From contig CAZZBB010000057.1 of NCBI GenBank assembly GCA_964652195.1, forward strand, positions 169,930-233,929: a DNA stretch of 64,000 bases, read 5' to 3'. The stretch is from MSPOR6 sp964652195 (GTDB lineage: Bacteria > Poribacteria > WGA-4E > WGA-3G). Shown here piece by piece: positions 8,360 through 17,890 of the stretch. Under the pieces are notes generated by a model that was given only the letters and a program-made list of their open reading frames with translations, was not told where the DNA came from and did not search any database. Numbering within the stretch: the stretch's first letter is position 1; the number at the start of each line of letters is the position of its first letter. Both the position numbers and the translations under genes were made by a program.

Positions 8360-9247
8360 CTATAGAAGTGTCTCTAACCGATTCCACACATCATCAGGAA
8401 CAGGTGTAATCGCAGCATTAAAATTCTGTTCTACCTCAATTACATTTCTTGAACCTGTTAAGCTTGTTGAAAGTAATGGTTGAAGAAGACAAAATTGGAC
8501 TGCAAGGTTCAGTAGGTTTAGATTATTTTCAATAGACCATTGCCATAATTGGTGCGCTTTTATTTCATCGGGTACTCCTGAGTTAATATCAGGTTCAATT
8601 CCAGAAAGACGACCCGCTGCAATTGGACTTCCGTTTACAATTCCTATGTCATTTTCAGCTGCAAAAGATAATAACCAATCATTGGCAGTTTGACTGATAA
8701 GGTTATAATCCAGATAGGTAAGAATTACATCTACATTCCCTGTCTCTATGGCTATTTTATGAAATTCATGCTCTCTGACTCCGAGACCAATATATCCAAT
8801 CAGTCCTTCTTCTCGCATCCGTTGTAGTTCATCCAGTGCCCCATCCTTTTCAATAACTGGATCCATACTTGTTGGATCATGAACTAAACAGACATCAAGG
8901 TAATCTGTTTTTAATTTTTTCAGGCTATTTTCAACACTACGTCTTGTTCCAGCTGCACTATAGTCTCCACGCCATTTTGGGTGTGTACCAGTCTTCGTGG
9001 AAAGATAGATCTTATCACGCCAACCATCAGCCAAGGCAAGTCCAACACGCCTTTCACTTTCACCATAGAGTGGTGAGGTGTCGAGGTAATTCATACCCAA
9101 TGTAATTGCACGATGTACCGTTTCAACAGCTTCATCATCTGTCACATCATCTCCACCGATCCGTGCACCACCCAATCCAAGACAGGTCACCTCTAACTCA
9201 GTACGACCTAACCGTCTTTTCTGTAATTCTTTCTTGTGTTCTGCCAT
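8360..9247 (-). CDS. Aldo/keto reductase
   Basis: NADPH-dependent (beta/alpha)8 oxidoreductase, 295 residues from the ATG at 9247. Catalytic residues are visible: Asp and Tyr in YLDTSPLYGESE, Lys in YLSTKTG, His in CLVHDPT. KRRLGRTELEVTCLGLGGA is the usual N-terminus. I chose the internal Met (MAEHKKEL) because the longer frame would overlap the end of the cupin gene. It is spaced 11 bp from the SDR, so the two are surely co-transcribed. Confidence 0.93.
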   Translation of the reverse strand: MAEHKKELQKRRLGRTELEVTCLGLGGARIGGDDVTDDEAVETVHRAITLGMNYLDTSPLYGESERRVGLALADGWRDKIYLSTKTGTHPKWRGDYSAAGTRRSVENSLKKLKTDYLDVCLVHDPTSMDPVIEKDGALDELQRMREEGLIGYIGLGVREHEFHKIAIETGNVDVILTYLDYNLISQTANDWLLSFAAENDIGIVNGSPIAAGRLSGIEPDINSGVPDEIKAHQLWQWSIENNLNLLNLAVQFCLLQPLLSTSLTGSRNVIEVEQNFNAAITPVPDDVWNRLETLL

Positions 9248-9255
9248 ACTAAACC

Positions 9256-9615
9256 TTACCGATGTAAATGACCCGTTCGTGCATCTGGTTTGATGACACT
9301 CACCCACTGAACTCCTTTGACAACATCATCTGGTATATGACCATGTTCCACACCTTTAGGGGTAACAACTAAATCTCCCGGACCTATTTTATATGATGTA
9401 GATTTTCCATCTGGTGATCGGAGCGTTACCGTTGTAGTCCCTTCGGTAAAATACCAGTACTCATCAAAATCGTGGTAATGAAGTTCAGTTGGATTGTCTT
9501 TTGATACAGTAAAGGGACCGATTGTGGTCATATCAGGTGGATCTAATACTTCTCCGAGTGTTTCACCCATTCGCTCACCAGCATTAAGATGTATAACACA
9601 CAAATTCGTTTCCAT
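9256..9615 (-). CDS. Cupin-domain protein
   Basis: 119-residue single cupin barrel. ELHYHDFDEYWYFTEG gives the metal-ligand motif 1 (H-x-H, then E), and GDLVVTPKGVEHGH gives motif 2. It is a small metal-binding protein, possibly an isomerase, a dioxygenase or a sensor of sugar metabolites. Its ATG overlaps the TAA of the TIM-barrel gene by one base (TAATG), indicating translational coupling. Function is inferred only from the operon of carbohydrate-type enzymes. Confidence 0.88.
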   Translation of the reverse strand: METNLCVIHLNAGERMGETLGEVLDPPDMTTIGPFTVSKDNPTELHYHDFDEYWYFTEGTTTVTLRSPDGKSTSYKIGPGDLVVTPKGVEHGHIPDDVVKGVQWVSVIKPDARTGHLHR

Positions 9616-10376
9616 TAGATTACTCCGATATCTTTTAAGTGTTGCAGTGAGTCAGCTACCCGAGCCTTTACGCCATCCTCATCAAGGTCTTCACCTTCAA
9701 TGCCTTCCAATTCCATAGTAAATGGACCATAAAAACCTGCATGATTCAATGTATCAAATACACCTTTATAGTCGACTACCCCATCACCAAGGGTAGGGAA
9801 ATGCCATGTCCGGTATCCACCATTGGTATCCTTAAGATGAACTGCACCAACATGTTTTAGAATTTTCTTTACCTCAGTTACTGCATCCACATCGTGATTA
9901 TAGTAGTAGACATTACCTGTATCAAAATTAATACATATATTTGGATGATCCACACCATTCATTGTTTCCAGAGCAATGTCGCCATTATGAGCCATATCAG
10001 GATGAGTTTCAAGGCATACCTTCACATCTAATGGTGCTGCATTCTCTCCAATTTTGCGTAGACGTTCATATACAACCTTCAGATCTCCTTCCCCTGCATG
10101 GACACTCACGAAAATAACTCCTACTCCCATTTCAGATGCTGCATTTAGTGCAGACTGGAAGTCATAAACAACTGTATCTGAATTTACATTACAACCACCA
10201 AGTAGACTGGTAGCAGTAAGACCATATTCTTTTAAGTCAGCTTGAACTTTAGCTATCTCATCTATTCCAGGAACGCGGATTTCCACATTGGTTAACCCTA
10301 TTTCTGCCAAGTGAGAATATGCATTTTCCCCAAATTGTCTGTAACTACCTAAATTACATGCAATTACATTTTTCAT
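9615..10376 (-). CDS. Sugar phosphate isomerase/epimerase (xylose-isomerase-like TIM barrel)
   Basis: 253 residues, AP-endonuclease-2/xylose-isomerase fold. Metal ligands are recognisable: Glu in VCLETHPD, Asp/His-type positions in NICINFDTGN and AVHLKD, and Glu in FTMELEG. A good AGGAG precedes the ATG. Proteins of this fold act as sugar epimerases or isomerases, or inosose dehydratases. The coupled cupin, AKR and SDR make a polyol/inositol-like pathway plausible but unproven. Confidence 0.88.
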   Translation of the reverse strand: MKNVIACNLGSYRQFGENAYSHLAEIGLTNVEIRVPGIDEIAKVQADLKEYGLTATSLLGGCNVNSDTVVYDFQSALNAASEMGVGVIFVSVHAGEGDLKVVYERLRKIGENAAPLDVKVCLETHPDMAHNGDIALETMNGVDHPNICINFDTGNVYYYNHDVDAVTEVKKILKHVGAVHLKDTNGGYRTWHFPTLGDGVVDYKGVFDTLNHAGFYGPFTMELEGIEGEDLDEDGVKARVADSLQHLKDIGVI

Positions 10377-10407
10377 AAATTTCTCCTATCAATAATTATT
10401 AGAATGA

Positions 10408-11406
10408 TTATGGTATTTTCCTTAATACCGTATTACTTAATAGAATCTCAAATGCAAACAGAATTGTTGCAGGAACAAGGAAATATGTCACAAGATCCTT
10501 CTGGTTGGTGTATTCTATAGCTTTGAATTTAGTTTTTTCAAGTTTGTCAATTTCTGCATAAACTTGTCTTAATGATTTCAAATCAGTTGCGCGAAAATAA
10601 CGGGCCCCAGTAATATTAGAAATATCTTTTAATGTATCTTCATCAAGAAATGTTGGTTTTTTTTCATATCTTTTGCCGAATGTCGTATCTTCAACAGGGA
10701 TTAATGAACCACCTTCTTTTCCGAAACCAATTGTGTAAATCCTAATTCCATAGGATTGAGCAACTGAAGCAGCGGTTATCGGATCTACGGATCCCGCATT
10801 ATTCTCTCCATCGGTTAATAGAATTGCAATCCTGCTCTTTGAATCAGTCATTTGTAAACGATTTGTACAGATTCCAATTGCATCCCCGATTGCTGTACCG
10901 GCTTGTAAACGATCTTCCATCTCTACCTCAATGTCATTGAGTAATTCTTTTACTACCGTATAATCAAGTGTGAGTGGACACAGAGTAAAACTCTCACCTG
11001 AAAAAACAACTAAACCTATCCGATCTGCTTCTCTATTGCTAAGGAATTCTCGTATTACTGATTTAGCTGTTTCAAGTCTGTTCGAATCCTTTACATCTTC
11101 TGCTCGCATACTGTCTGATACGTCTAAAACTAAGTAGATGTCTATACCTTCAGGAAAACGTCGTACCTGACTTTGAAGAAGTTGAGGACGGGCAAGGGTT
11201 AGGATGAGTAAGATGATTATAGAGATCTTAGTTAAAGTAAGAATAGGTAGTGTTTTGGAAATAAATGTCCTTGGAAGATCCTTAAAACTCTCAATTCCTC
11301 CAAACCGTAGAGCAGATGGTCTGATTCTTTTCGCGAATGTTATAAGCAAAATTCCAAATATAAGTATGATAAGAAGTATGAGTAATACCGGTGATTCAAA
11401 CTGCAT
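10408..11406 (-). CDS. BatA-like VWA-domain membrane protein
   Basis: 332 residues: two N-terminal membrane segments (about 5-25 and 55-75), a von Willebrand A domain (about 85-290) with a MIDAS site DVSDS and the downstream Thr/Asp in TDGENNAG, then a C-terminal membrane helix. This is the architecture of BatA/aerotolerance-type proteins. It overlaps the 3' end of the bactofilin-like gene by 11 bp. No MoxR ATPase or BatB/C partner is in the window, so it may act with other membrane proteins. Confidence 0.88.
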   Translation of the reverse strand: MQFESPVLLILLIILIFGILLITFAKRIRPSALRFGGIESFKDLPRTFISKTLPILTLTKISIIILLILTLARPQLLQSQVRRFPEGIDIYLVLDVSDSMRAEDVKDSNRLETAKSVIREFLSNREADRIGLVVFSGESFTLCPLTLDYTVVKELLNDIEVEMEDRLQAGTAIGDAIGICTNRLQMTDSKSRIAILLTDGENNAGSVDPITAASVAQSYGIRIYTIGFGKEGGSLIPVEDTTFGKRYEKKPTFLDEDTLKDISNITGARYFRATDLKSLRQVYAEIDKLEKTKFKAIEYTNQKDLVTYFLVPATILFAFEILLSNTVLRKIP

Positions 11407-12664
11407 TATTTGGGATCCTGTCAGTCCAATTATTGATTCTTCCCTGATTTCGAGTGGACAGACCAGATAGGATTAGTAATATACAAAGACCTATTCCAAT
11501 AGTATTAAATACTATGAAAGTAATCCAGTCAATATAGGGAATTTCAGTTGCCATAAAATAGGGTATGTATCCAAATATTACTGAAAGAGGTCTTAATCTA
11601 CCAGCAAGAAGTGTACTCCCAAGTGTAAAAAAGATACCAGCTTTTCCACATAATGCAAATGGAACTATTAGACATATTCCTAACATTAAACATGGAATAC
11701 CTATAATAGATAGTATCAGTACAATTGCTACCACTGGAATTATAATGAATGTTAAGACACCGAATAAAATACTTACTATCGGTCTTCGAGTTAAAAAAGT
11801 ACTAATTGCATTGATTGGTTTTGGAAATATCAATACCAATAAAAGATATGCTAATGTAAAAAATACGAATTTAGCGATTGTAATCCGTATGTCACTATGT
11901 TTCCTTAAATCCCAAACAGTATGGGGATGCATGAGAATCTTTGTTGCTGCTGGTATAATGTGCCACCCGTTATCTTGACTTATATTTTCCACATATTGTC
12001 TGTCCCCAATTACCTGTCCCCCAATAACTTGAAGCTTTCCTTTAATGTATGCTCCCGATGCCAATTCAACATTACCACCAATGATAAGCACATTACCGGT
12101 AACAGTTCCATGGATTGAGGCGTTCCCAGCTATCATTACAAGAGTTGTCAGTATTTCATCTGACTTCACTTGATAATCGTTAACAACCTTAAAAATACGG
12201 TGTTTTCCTTTCCAGGTTTTTTCATTGTCCTGTAGTGAATCAACTGTAAATTGATTATCTTCTACTAATGGAGTTGTGATGTTAGTTTCTCCCCTTTCTG
12301 TTTGGTTTTCATCAACAGATTGAAGTTTGCTATCAACAGATGTTTCACCTTTTAACTGTCCTTCCTCAACAGTTTGTGATGCCTTATCATCAGTTTCTTG
12401 ATTGACACCTATCTGTTTTTCTTCCTGATCGGTAACGTCTAAGGATATTGTCGTAGGCGGTTCAGGGGTTAACTCTTCAATTTCTGTTGGGTTGCTGTCT
12501 TCAGTTTGCTGTTCTTGTAAATATTGGAATGGAAGTTCTTGATCGGTTTCGGGGGTTTGACCAAATAACAGTTGTATATTGAAGAATATAAGTAGAAAAG
12601 TAATAAACCCAATTTTGTATATAGATTTATTAAATAAAAATTTTGAGTTTGGTAAGTTCGTCAT
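11396..12664 (-). CDS. Bactofilin-like (polymer-forming) membrane protein
   Basis: 422 residues. A signal peptide or membrane anchor (about 15-35) is followed by a long acidic, Gln/Thr-rich linker (about 36-150). Then comes a short beta-helical segment with the bactofilin rhythm (GNASIHGTVTGNVLIIGGNVE, continuing to about 225), and four predicted membrane helices in the C-terminal half. Such proteins are usually annotated as polymer-forming cytoskeletal proteins. Here the beta-helix would lie outside the membrane. It is the first gene behind a consensus promoter and overlaps the BatA-like gene. Confidence 0.75.
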   Translation of the reverse strand: MTNLPNSKFLFNKSIYKIGFITFLLIFFNIQLLFGQTPETDQELPFQYLQEQQTEDSNPTEIEELTPEPPTTISLDVTDQEEKQIGVNQETDDKASQTVEEGQLKGETSVDSKLQSVDENQTERGETNITTPLVEDNQFTVDSLQDNEKTWKGKHRIFKVVNDYQVKSDEILTTLVMIAGNASIHGTVTGNVLIIGGNVELASGAYIKGKLQVIGGQVIGDRQYVENISQDNGWHIIPAATKILMHPHTVWDLRKHSDIRITIAKFVFFTLAYLLLVLIFPKPINAISTFLTRRPIVSILFGVLTFIIIPVVAIVLILSIIGIPCLMLGICLIVPFALCGKAGIFFTLGSTLLAGRLRPLSVIFGYIPYFMATEIPYIDWITFIVFNTIGIGLCILLILSGLSTRNQGRINNWTDRIPNNAV

Positions 12665-12721
12665 GAATTCTCATTTCAATCTGTGGAAAATATTGATGTA
12701 TACAGATGGAAAACCGTTTTC

Positions 12722-12750
12722 ATTATAGGAATATCTATTGGCTATGTCAA
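12722..12750 (-). promoter_or_regulatory. Consensus sigma-70 promoter of the bactofilin-like operon
   Basis: On the minus strand TTGACA (complement of 12745-12750), a 17-base spacer, and TATAAT (complement of 12722-12727) match the consensus exactly. The start codon lies 57 bp downstream at 12664. It likely serves the six-gene minus-strand run ending at 7599. Confidence 0.85.
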
Positions 12751-13069
12751 TAGTTTTCTAAACAGTATTTTGTCAGTAACTATGAGAAATTATAATGTAT
12801 TTGATAATTAAAGTCTCTTTAATGAAGTAAGAACTTTTAGTTTGTGCGGTATTTCAAGACATCCTTAAAATTGTTTATATGATATACATTTATAGATAGG
12901 TAATACTTTTCCGATATACAGTTCTAAGAAAGATATACAGTTCTAATAAATTAACATAAGTAAGAATAAATAGGATGTCATTCTTTAAGTGAATGCAATA
13001 AGGCGCAAGTAGTAAATCTGGTGCCTTATTTCATAGTGATCATTAGAGGTATTTCTTTATTTTTTTGGA
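12751..13069. other. Gap with a 19-bp tandem duplication and a weak hairpin
   Basis: No gene is seen. GATATACAGTTCTAAGAAA at 12913-12931 is repeated with one change at 12932-12950. AATAAGGCGC (12997-13006) can pair with GTGCCTTATT (13021-13030) over ten positions with one G-T wobble. This could end transcription of the membrane-protein genes, but there is no T-tract. Confidence 0.5.
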
Positions 13070-14503
13070 CTAACACACTTCTAATATTCCAGGAGTAACA
13101 GGGGAATCTGTATCATAATCTCCACGTTCGGGTTTTTGATTCAACCAATCTATCCAGTATTTTCTCTGTTTCATACACCCAATTAAGAAACCCTTAGTTT
13201 CAAAATAGTAGGAAATAATTGAAAAACTTAGAATTAACAATACTTGTATAGAATCTGAAAATCCTTCGAGAATTAACAGATCAGTGATACCGTATATTAA
13301 AACAAAAGAAACTGTCCAACCAAGAATGTGGTATAACATCCGAATTGGTTTTTCAAGCATCAATTCTAAAGTTAATCTTATAGTATAGAAAAAGGATTCT
13401 TCTGTAAATCTATCTGTATTGTTGACATCTCTTACAAGAGAATCTGTTCTAATCTGATTGTTATAATACCAATTATTCCAAAAATTCTGTTCTGATATTA
13501 TTCCGTTTATTTTTCCCTTAGTCTCTCTATAACTCACGATGTATGCAACTATACATAGAGGAATAGAAAATGTAAAGAACACGTTAAATAAATCACGGTC
13601 GAATGAAATATCTCCCAGACCCCAAATGCCTATGCAGAGTAGAAAAAAGAGTATTGGAAGTACAATTCCCCAAACAAGAAACTGTTTATACATGTGTATT
13701 GGGATTTGAAGTGTGAATATGATTGTTTTTCTAACTACTGAGAAAAAAGACTCTACATTTTCAGACTGAGCTGGTGGATCGTCAAGATCTTTATAGTGAG
13801 ATTGCTGATTATGTTTATACCAGTCCAACCAACTTTCCCTTTCAATAGAAATTCCTTTAACATAACCCGTTGATGCACAGAAACTTGAAAGTAAAGTTAA
13901 TAGAATTGTTGGAATTAAAAAATTAGTGTAAATAGATCCTAATTCAAGCATTGTCTGGATAAAACCAAAATATGGATTATAAATGTGTTTTTCGAATCCA
14001 AAGATAACAGTAACCATTATGAAAAAGCCTGTCCAATATAATACATGTAATGGAATATCTCGTAAATTAGCAAAGTTATAATTCTTTGATTTTGGTTTGT
14101 TTGATAAATGGTATCCTGAATCCGATATTTTCTCTTCTATTATAGAATTATACCAATTCATCCAAATTTTTCTTTCATTTTCAATTCCTCTCAGACTATT
14201 TCTTGCTATCAAAAAGCCAATCATCAATGTTGGAATTATTAGCAGCCAAAATCTCTGATAGGATATATCTCTTACTATCTCTTCTATAATAAGTGAAATA
14301 GCTTTGAAAATTTTCCATATTGACCAAGGTAGTGCCGTTGACCAGTTTTCTATTTCTTCCATTGCATCTGGTATAGTACCATATTGGAAAGGATCATCAG
14401 ATATAGTTGTTAGTGTAGAAAAGAGTATCCAACATATCAAAAAATATAAGAATAACGGTGATGGATTTCGAATCATGAAAATAATCGTACTACTAATTTT
14501 CAT
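13070..14503 (-). CDS. Repeat-built multi-pass membrane protein (W-x2-WY family, copy 1)
   Basis: 477 residues; no known family recognised. The protein is four tandem units of about 110-120 residues. Each has two hydrophobic helices followed by a basic/amphipathic segment of the form K/R-G-x3-G-x3-E-R/Q-x2-W-x2-W-Y: ENERKIWMNWY, IERESWLDWY, SEQNFWNNWY and KQRKYWIDWL. A short, polar, Asp/Pro-containing linker follows each unit. I start at the second Met (14503), because GGAG lies just ahead of it; an upstream ATG would add four residues. Paralogues lie directly upstream. An envelope role is likely, but function is unknown. Confidence 0.8.
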   Translation of the reverse strand: MKISSTIIFMIRNPSPLFLYFLICWILFSTLTTISDDPFQYGTIPDAMEEIENWSTALPWSIWKIFKAISLIIEEIVRDISYQRFWLLIIPTLMIGFLIARNSLRGIENERKIWMNWYNSIIEEKISDSGYHLSNKPKSKNYNFANLRDIPLHVLYWTGFFIMVTVIFGFEKHIYNPYFGFIQTMLELGSIYTNFLIPTILLTLLSSFCASTGYVKGISIERESWLDWYKHNQQSHYKDLDDPPAQSENVESFFSVVRKTIIFTLQIPIHMYKQFLVWGIVLPILFFLLCIGIWGLGDISFDRDLFNVFFTFSIPLCIVAYIVSYRETKGKINGIISEQNFWNNWYYNNQIRTDSLVRDVNNTDRFTEESFFYTIRLTLELMLEKPIRMLYHILGWTVSFVLIYGITDLLILEGFSDSIQVLLILSFSIISYYFETKGFLIGCMKQRKYWIDWLNQKPERGDYDTDSPVTPGILEVC

Positions 14504-14556
14504 TTTATACTCCATTAAATAGTTGGTTCATCTTGACTTTGAAAAAAATTCTTAAT

Positions 14557-15981
14557 TCAATCAATGATGGGTGGCAACTCAATGAAAGATAAATCATCAT
14601 TTTTTAGTTCAATTAACCTATGATGCCAATTTGTCCAATCTTGTCTTTGATTTACTATACCCATAAAATGTTGTTGAGTTTCCAAAATGCTTGTCATGAA
14701 TGTAAGAATGATTACTACCGATAATTGTATGAAATTATTGAGTCGTTCAATTAACAACCAATCAGTAAATCCGTATAATAGAATCAGAGTTGTTGTCCAT
14801 CCAATGAAATGATATATCAGAATCTGTGGCTTTCGAAATACTACATTTTGAAGAGTTAAGAAGAACAGGTCGTATGAATCGAAAGTTGAATGTTTATCTT
14901 TCTTAATTATTTTTGTTGATAATTCCTGAAATATACCTGAATATTCATTCATACATTTATCTTGTTCTAACGCTCTTCCTTTCTGTCTTCCTTTTGCTTT
15001 TCGATTCATAATTATCAGTGTGATTATAATTGCACATATACTATATTCAATCATTAAACTACCTATCCTATCAGGTCTGATACTAATCCAGTAACCCAGT
15101 GATCTTGAATAAATTATATGACAACTTATAATCCAAAAAACAAAATGGAACAATATAGAGTGGGGTTGTTGCAAAATCAGAATTCCTGTAGTTCTCAATC
15201 TTGTAATAATTGAATATGTATTTCCCTGAATTGAATTGGGGGGTTCAGGTAGTTGTTTTACTTGTGAGATATTTCCATAATTAGCAAAATACCATTTTGT
15301 CCAGACATATCTCTCTGCGTTGGTACCAGGGATTATACTATTTCCTTCTATGAATGCTGATACAATAGTACATGCTATTGATAAAAAGAATACTATATAT
15401 AGAAAATATACATCTATACCGATAGATAGAGTTATGGATCGTATAAGAAATAATATACAAAAAGCAAATAGATGAAAAACGAAATGGTGAATCAATAATA
15501 CAGGTGAACGACCGATTTGTATTACAGCATCAGATATTCCCTTGAATTGGGAGTTTACTAAAATTGAACCTGATAGAATTGGCAACGTATTTGTATCTAT
15601 CTGTCCGTCATCATTTTTTACTTTTTCATACCATCCAATCCATATCTCCCTTTCTGTATGTTTGCCGTTTTTTCTTCCTCTATATGAATATAGGTATGAA
15701 ATGATTGTTGGTGGAATTGCAATAGAAAGTATATTGAAACTAAATTCACTTACTATTTCTTTAGCTATATCAGATAGTGCTAAGGCGATTCTCCATAAAG
15801 ACCAAGGTAAATTATTAAATGACATACTGATATCTTCGGTAAAATCTTTATATGTCCATCTTGCAAATGAATCATCTACTACTGTACCTATTGTTGCAAA
15901 GATAATAAAATAAATTAGCAAGTAGATTAGGAATGTGAATAAATTTAGATTTCTAAATTTATCCAATTTAAGAATTTTCAT
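14557..15981 (-). CDS. Repeat-built multi-pass membrane protein (W-x2-WY family, copy 2)
   Basis: 474 residues from the ATG at 15981, chosen by alignment of MKILKLDKFRNLNLF with the start of copy 1; a longer frame opens at 16068. Four units of paired hydrophobic helices carry the same cytoplasmic-type motif: ERE-IW-IGWY, AERYVWTKWY, a degenerate EQDKCMNEY and NQRQDWTNWH. Lys/Arg-Gly pairs before each motif are conserved. It is 53 bp upstream of copy 1, so the two are probably co-transcribed. The third motif has lost both tryptophans. Function is unknown. Confidence 0.78.
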   Translation of the reverse strand: MKILKLDKFRNLNLFTFLIYLLIYFIIFATIGTVVDDSFARWTYKDFTEDISMSFNNLPWSLWRIALALSDIAKEIVSEFSFNILSIAIPPTIISYLYSYRGRKNGKHTEREIWIGWYEKVKNDDGQIDTNTLPILSGSILVNSQFKGISDAVIQIGRSPVLLIHHFVFHLFAFCILFLIRSITLSIGIDVYFLYIVFFLSIACTIVSAFIEGNSIIPGTNAERYVWTKWYFANYGNISQVKQLPEPPNSIQGNTYSIITRLRTTGILILQQPHSILFHFVFWIISCHIIYSRSLGYWISIRPDRIGSLMIEYSICAIIITLIIMNRKAKGRQKGRALEQDKCMNEYSGIFQELSTKIIKKDKHSTFDSYDLFFLTLQNVVFRKPQILIYHFIGWTTTLILLYGFTDWLLIERLNNFIQLSVVIILTFMTSILETQQHFMGIVNQRQDWTNWHHRLIELKNDDLSFIELPPIID

Positions 15982-16164
15982 ATTCCAAAAACCTCGATAT
16001 TTAACCATTTCTAAGAAATGTTGATGCATTCCATATTTATATGGGATAACATCTAATACTGCAATCACTTATAATGATGTGATACTGACTAACCTAAAGG
16101 TTATACATAAAAAAGAGACATATTCATATAGAAATAGCATAAGAATTAATAGTCGTAAATTTAT

Positions 16165-16680
16165 CATTTAATCCTAATATACAGAAAACCTAATAAGGTG
16201 CAAAAACAGACCTTTATTCCTAAATACCCTGATGGTAAATCGTGAAATTGTAGAATTTTTCCAAATGGTGAAAAAGAGAAAAAAGTTACACTTTTTGACA
16301 CATTGTGTGACATTTAAATTGGTGTAAATTACCCCTCTAACCTCTGTCATAGACTGACTTTACTTCCCTTTAAATTAACTTTATAAGAATTTGCAAAAAG
16401 TGTGATTTTGTGTTTTTGTTGTCATTGCTGATTTTGACAATTCCCAGCATCATAATAAAGCCGATTTTTTGCCATAAAGATTTTTTTGTATTTAGGATCG
16501 TTTTTATAGAAATTCATCACTTATTCTCTAATTATATATTTCACAGATTTCACATCCAGTTTGCGCCAAAAAGATGTATAAACTGTATGTTTGTGCTAAA
16601 AAAGCAGCTCTTAGTAATGTTAGATGTTAAGAACAGTTATCTTCTTCATTTTATTTTAAATCTTGGAGAAAATTGTACGA
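16165..16680. repeat. Dispersed non-coding repeat, copy A
   Basis: About 0.5 kb that aligns, in the same orientation, with 43446-44020. The best-matching core (16201-16500) includes near-identical blocks such as GACCTTTATTCCTAAATA and CCCCTCTAACCTCTGTCATA, and the palindromic segment TGACACATTGTGTGACA. A second matching block with TAATGTTAGATGTTA occurs near the right end. It carries no convincing coding frame. In both places it lies between two minus-strand genes, next to a gene end that looks truncated. Confidence 0.85.
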
Positions 16681-16710
16681 CGAAGTTATATATTTCTGAA
16701 ATGGTATTCG

Positions 16711-17568
16711 TTATATGACTACAAATAGTGCGATTGATAAGTAACGTAAAATGAAATTTGGATTATCAACAATTCCTATAGTATCCAATACCAATGAGAT
16801 TGAAATGTATAACAGAATACCAAACCCAAATTGTAAAACCAGAAATCCAGATACCACGTTTGTATTTGAAGTGTCATTTAGGGTTTTCAAATCAAAAGGA
16901 GATTCATCCCAAGAATCATTCACTTTCGTTCCATTGAGATGTCTGTTATACCATTCAATATATTCATGATGTTTCTTTACTATACCAGATATGTAACCCC
17001 TTACTTCTTGTATACTTGTAATAATAGTTACGGTTAGTATAAATAGTATATTATCCCAAAATTCAGATATTAGGTCCTCAATCAATCTATAAATAGAAGT
17101 TCCACCTGATATATCTGCTTGCATCGGATCATCTAAGAAGGTACCTGTGAGAGATGCAATACTCCATACGCCAAAATGAACTAACAATGGAATAGGCTGT
17201 CGAAATAGTGATAGTAGAACTAAACGTACTTTAGAATATAATGAATCATGCTGAGTATATTCTACGATAGGAGGGTTGTCATAATTAAGAGAATAATCCT
17301 GATTTGAAACCTGTTGATTATACCAATGTGTCCAAATTGTATCTGTTTTGTGTGTACCTCTCAGTTTTCCTCGGATTTCTCTGTAGCTGGAAATAAATGC
17401 AAGCATGAAGAAAAAAGGTAATCCTTCTATCAGGTATAGGAAATAATTCGCAGATGGATATGGAAGTGTTAACAAAGCAAACAGTATAAACCAACAACTA
17501 AAATGTATAATTATATACATTGGATTTTTCAACAAATACACAAGAGCAATTCGCGTTTTCACAAGCAT
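16711..17568 (-). CDS. Repeat-built membrane protein (W-x2-WY family, copy 3, probably C-terminally truncated)
   Basis: 285 residues with the same units as the two downstream paralogues: motifs HKTDTIWTHWY and KKHHEYIEWY, each preceded by a Lys/Arg-Gly pair and two hydrophobic helices. The frame stops inside the hydrophobic part of a third unit, whereas the paralogues have four units and about 475 residues. The stop lies 31 bp from dispersed repeat copy A, so loss of the 3' part by that insertion is likely. A good GGAGG precedes the ATG. The truncated product may still be made. Confidence 0.72.
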   Translation of the reverse strand: MLVKTRIALVYLLKNPMYIIIHFSCWFILFALLTLPYPSANYFLYLIEGLPFFFMLAFISSYREIRGKLRGTHKTDTIWTHWYNQQVSNQDYSLNYDNPPIVEYTQHDSLYSKVRLVLLSLFRQPIPLLVHFGVWSIASLTGTFLDDPMQADISGGTSIYRLIEDLISEFWDNILFILTVTIITSIQEVRGYISGIVKKHHEYIEWYNRHLNGTKVNDSWDESPFDLKTLNDTSNTNVVSGFLVLQFGFGILLYISISLVLDTIGIVDNPNFILRYLSIALFVVI

Positions 17569-17890
17569 TCTTAACCTCCAAATTCTATGTTGATATGCAA
17601 ACCAATCTTTATGAATACCTTGTGATAAAGAATGGATTTATGTGTATAGATGTATCAAGTGATGATTTTCTTCATTTAAAATAGGTGTGGAATTTATACC
17701 AATTATAAATGAATTGATCCCAGTATTCGGTGATTTTCAAAACTCACCTACCGGGTTTGGTGGATGATAGTTATATGAAATAATATTTCTTAGGCAAGAT
17801 AATATCTATTGGTAGAGAGGGATTTAGCGTAGATTAATATACTGGAGGGAATGTAAGAGTTTCTATCTGAGTAGACATTTTACTGCTCAG
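17569..17890. other. Intergenic, nothing recognised
   Basis: AT-rich stretch between the membrane protein start and the PotD stop. It contains the ribosome-binding site GGAGG of the former next to 17568; no gene, repeat or clear terminator is seen. Confidence 0.5.

Noticed and set aside
12997..13030. Hairpin that could terminate the membrane-protein genes.
   Set aside because: It has a 14-nt loop and no T-tract in the minus direction; kept only as a note in the gap entry.
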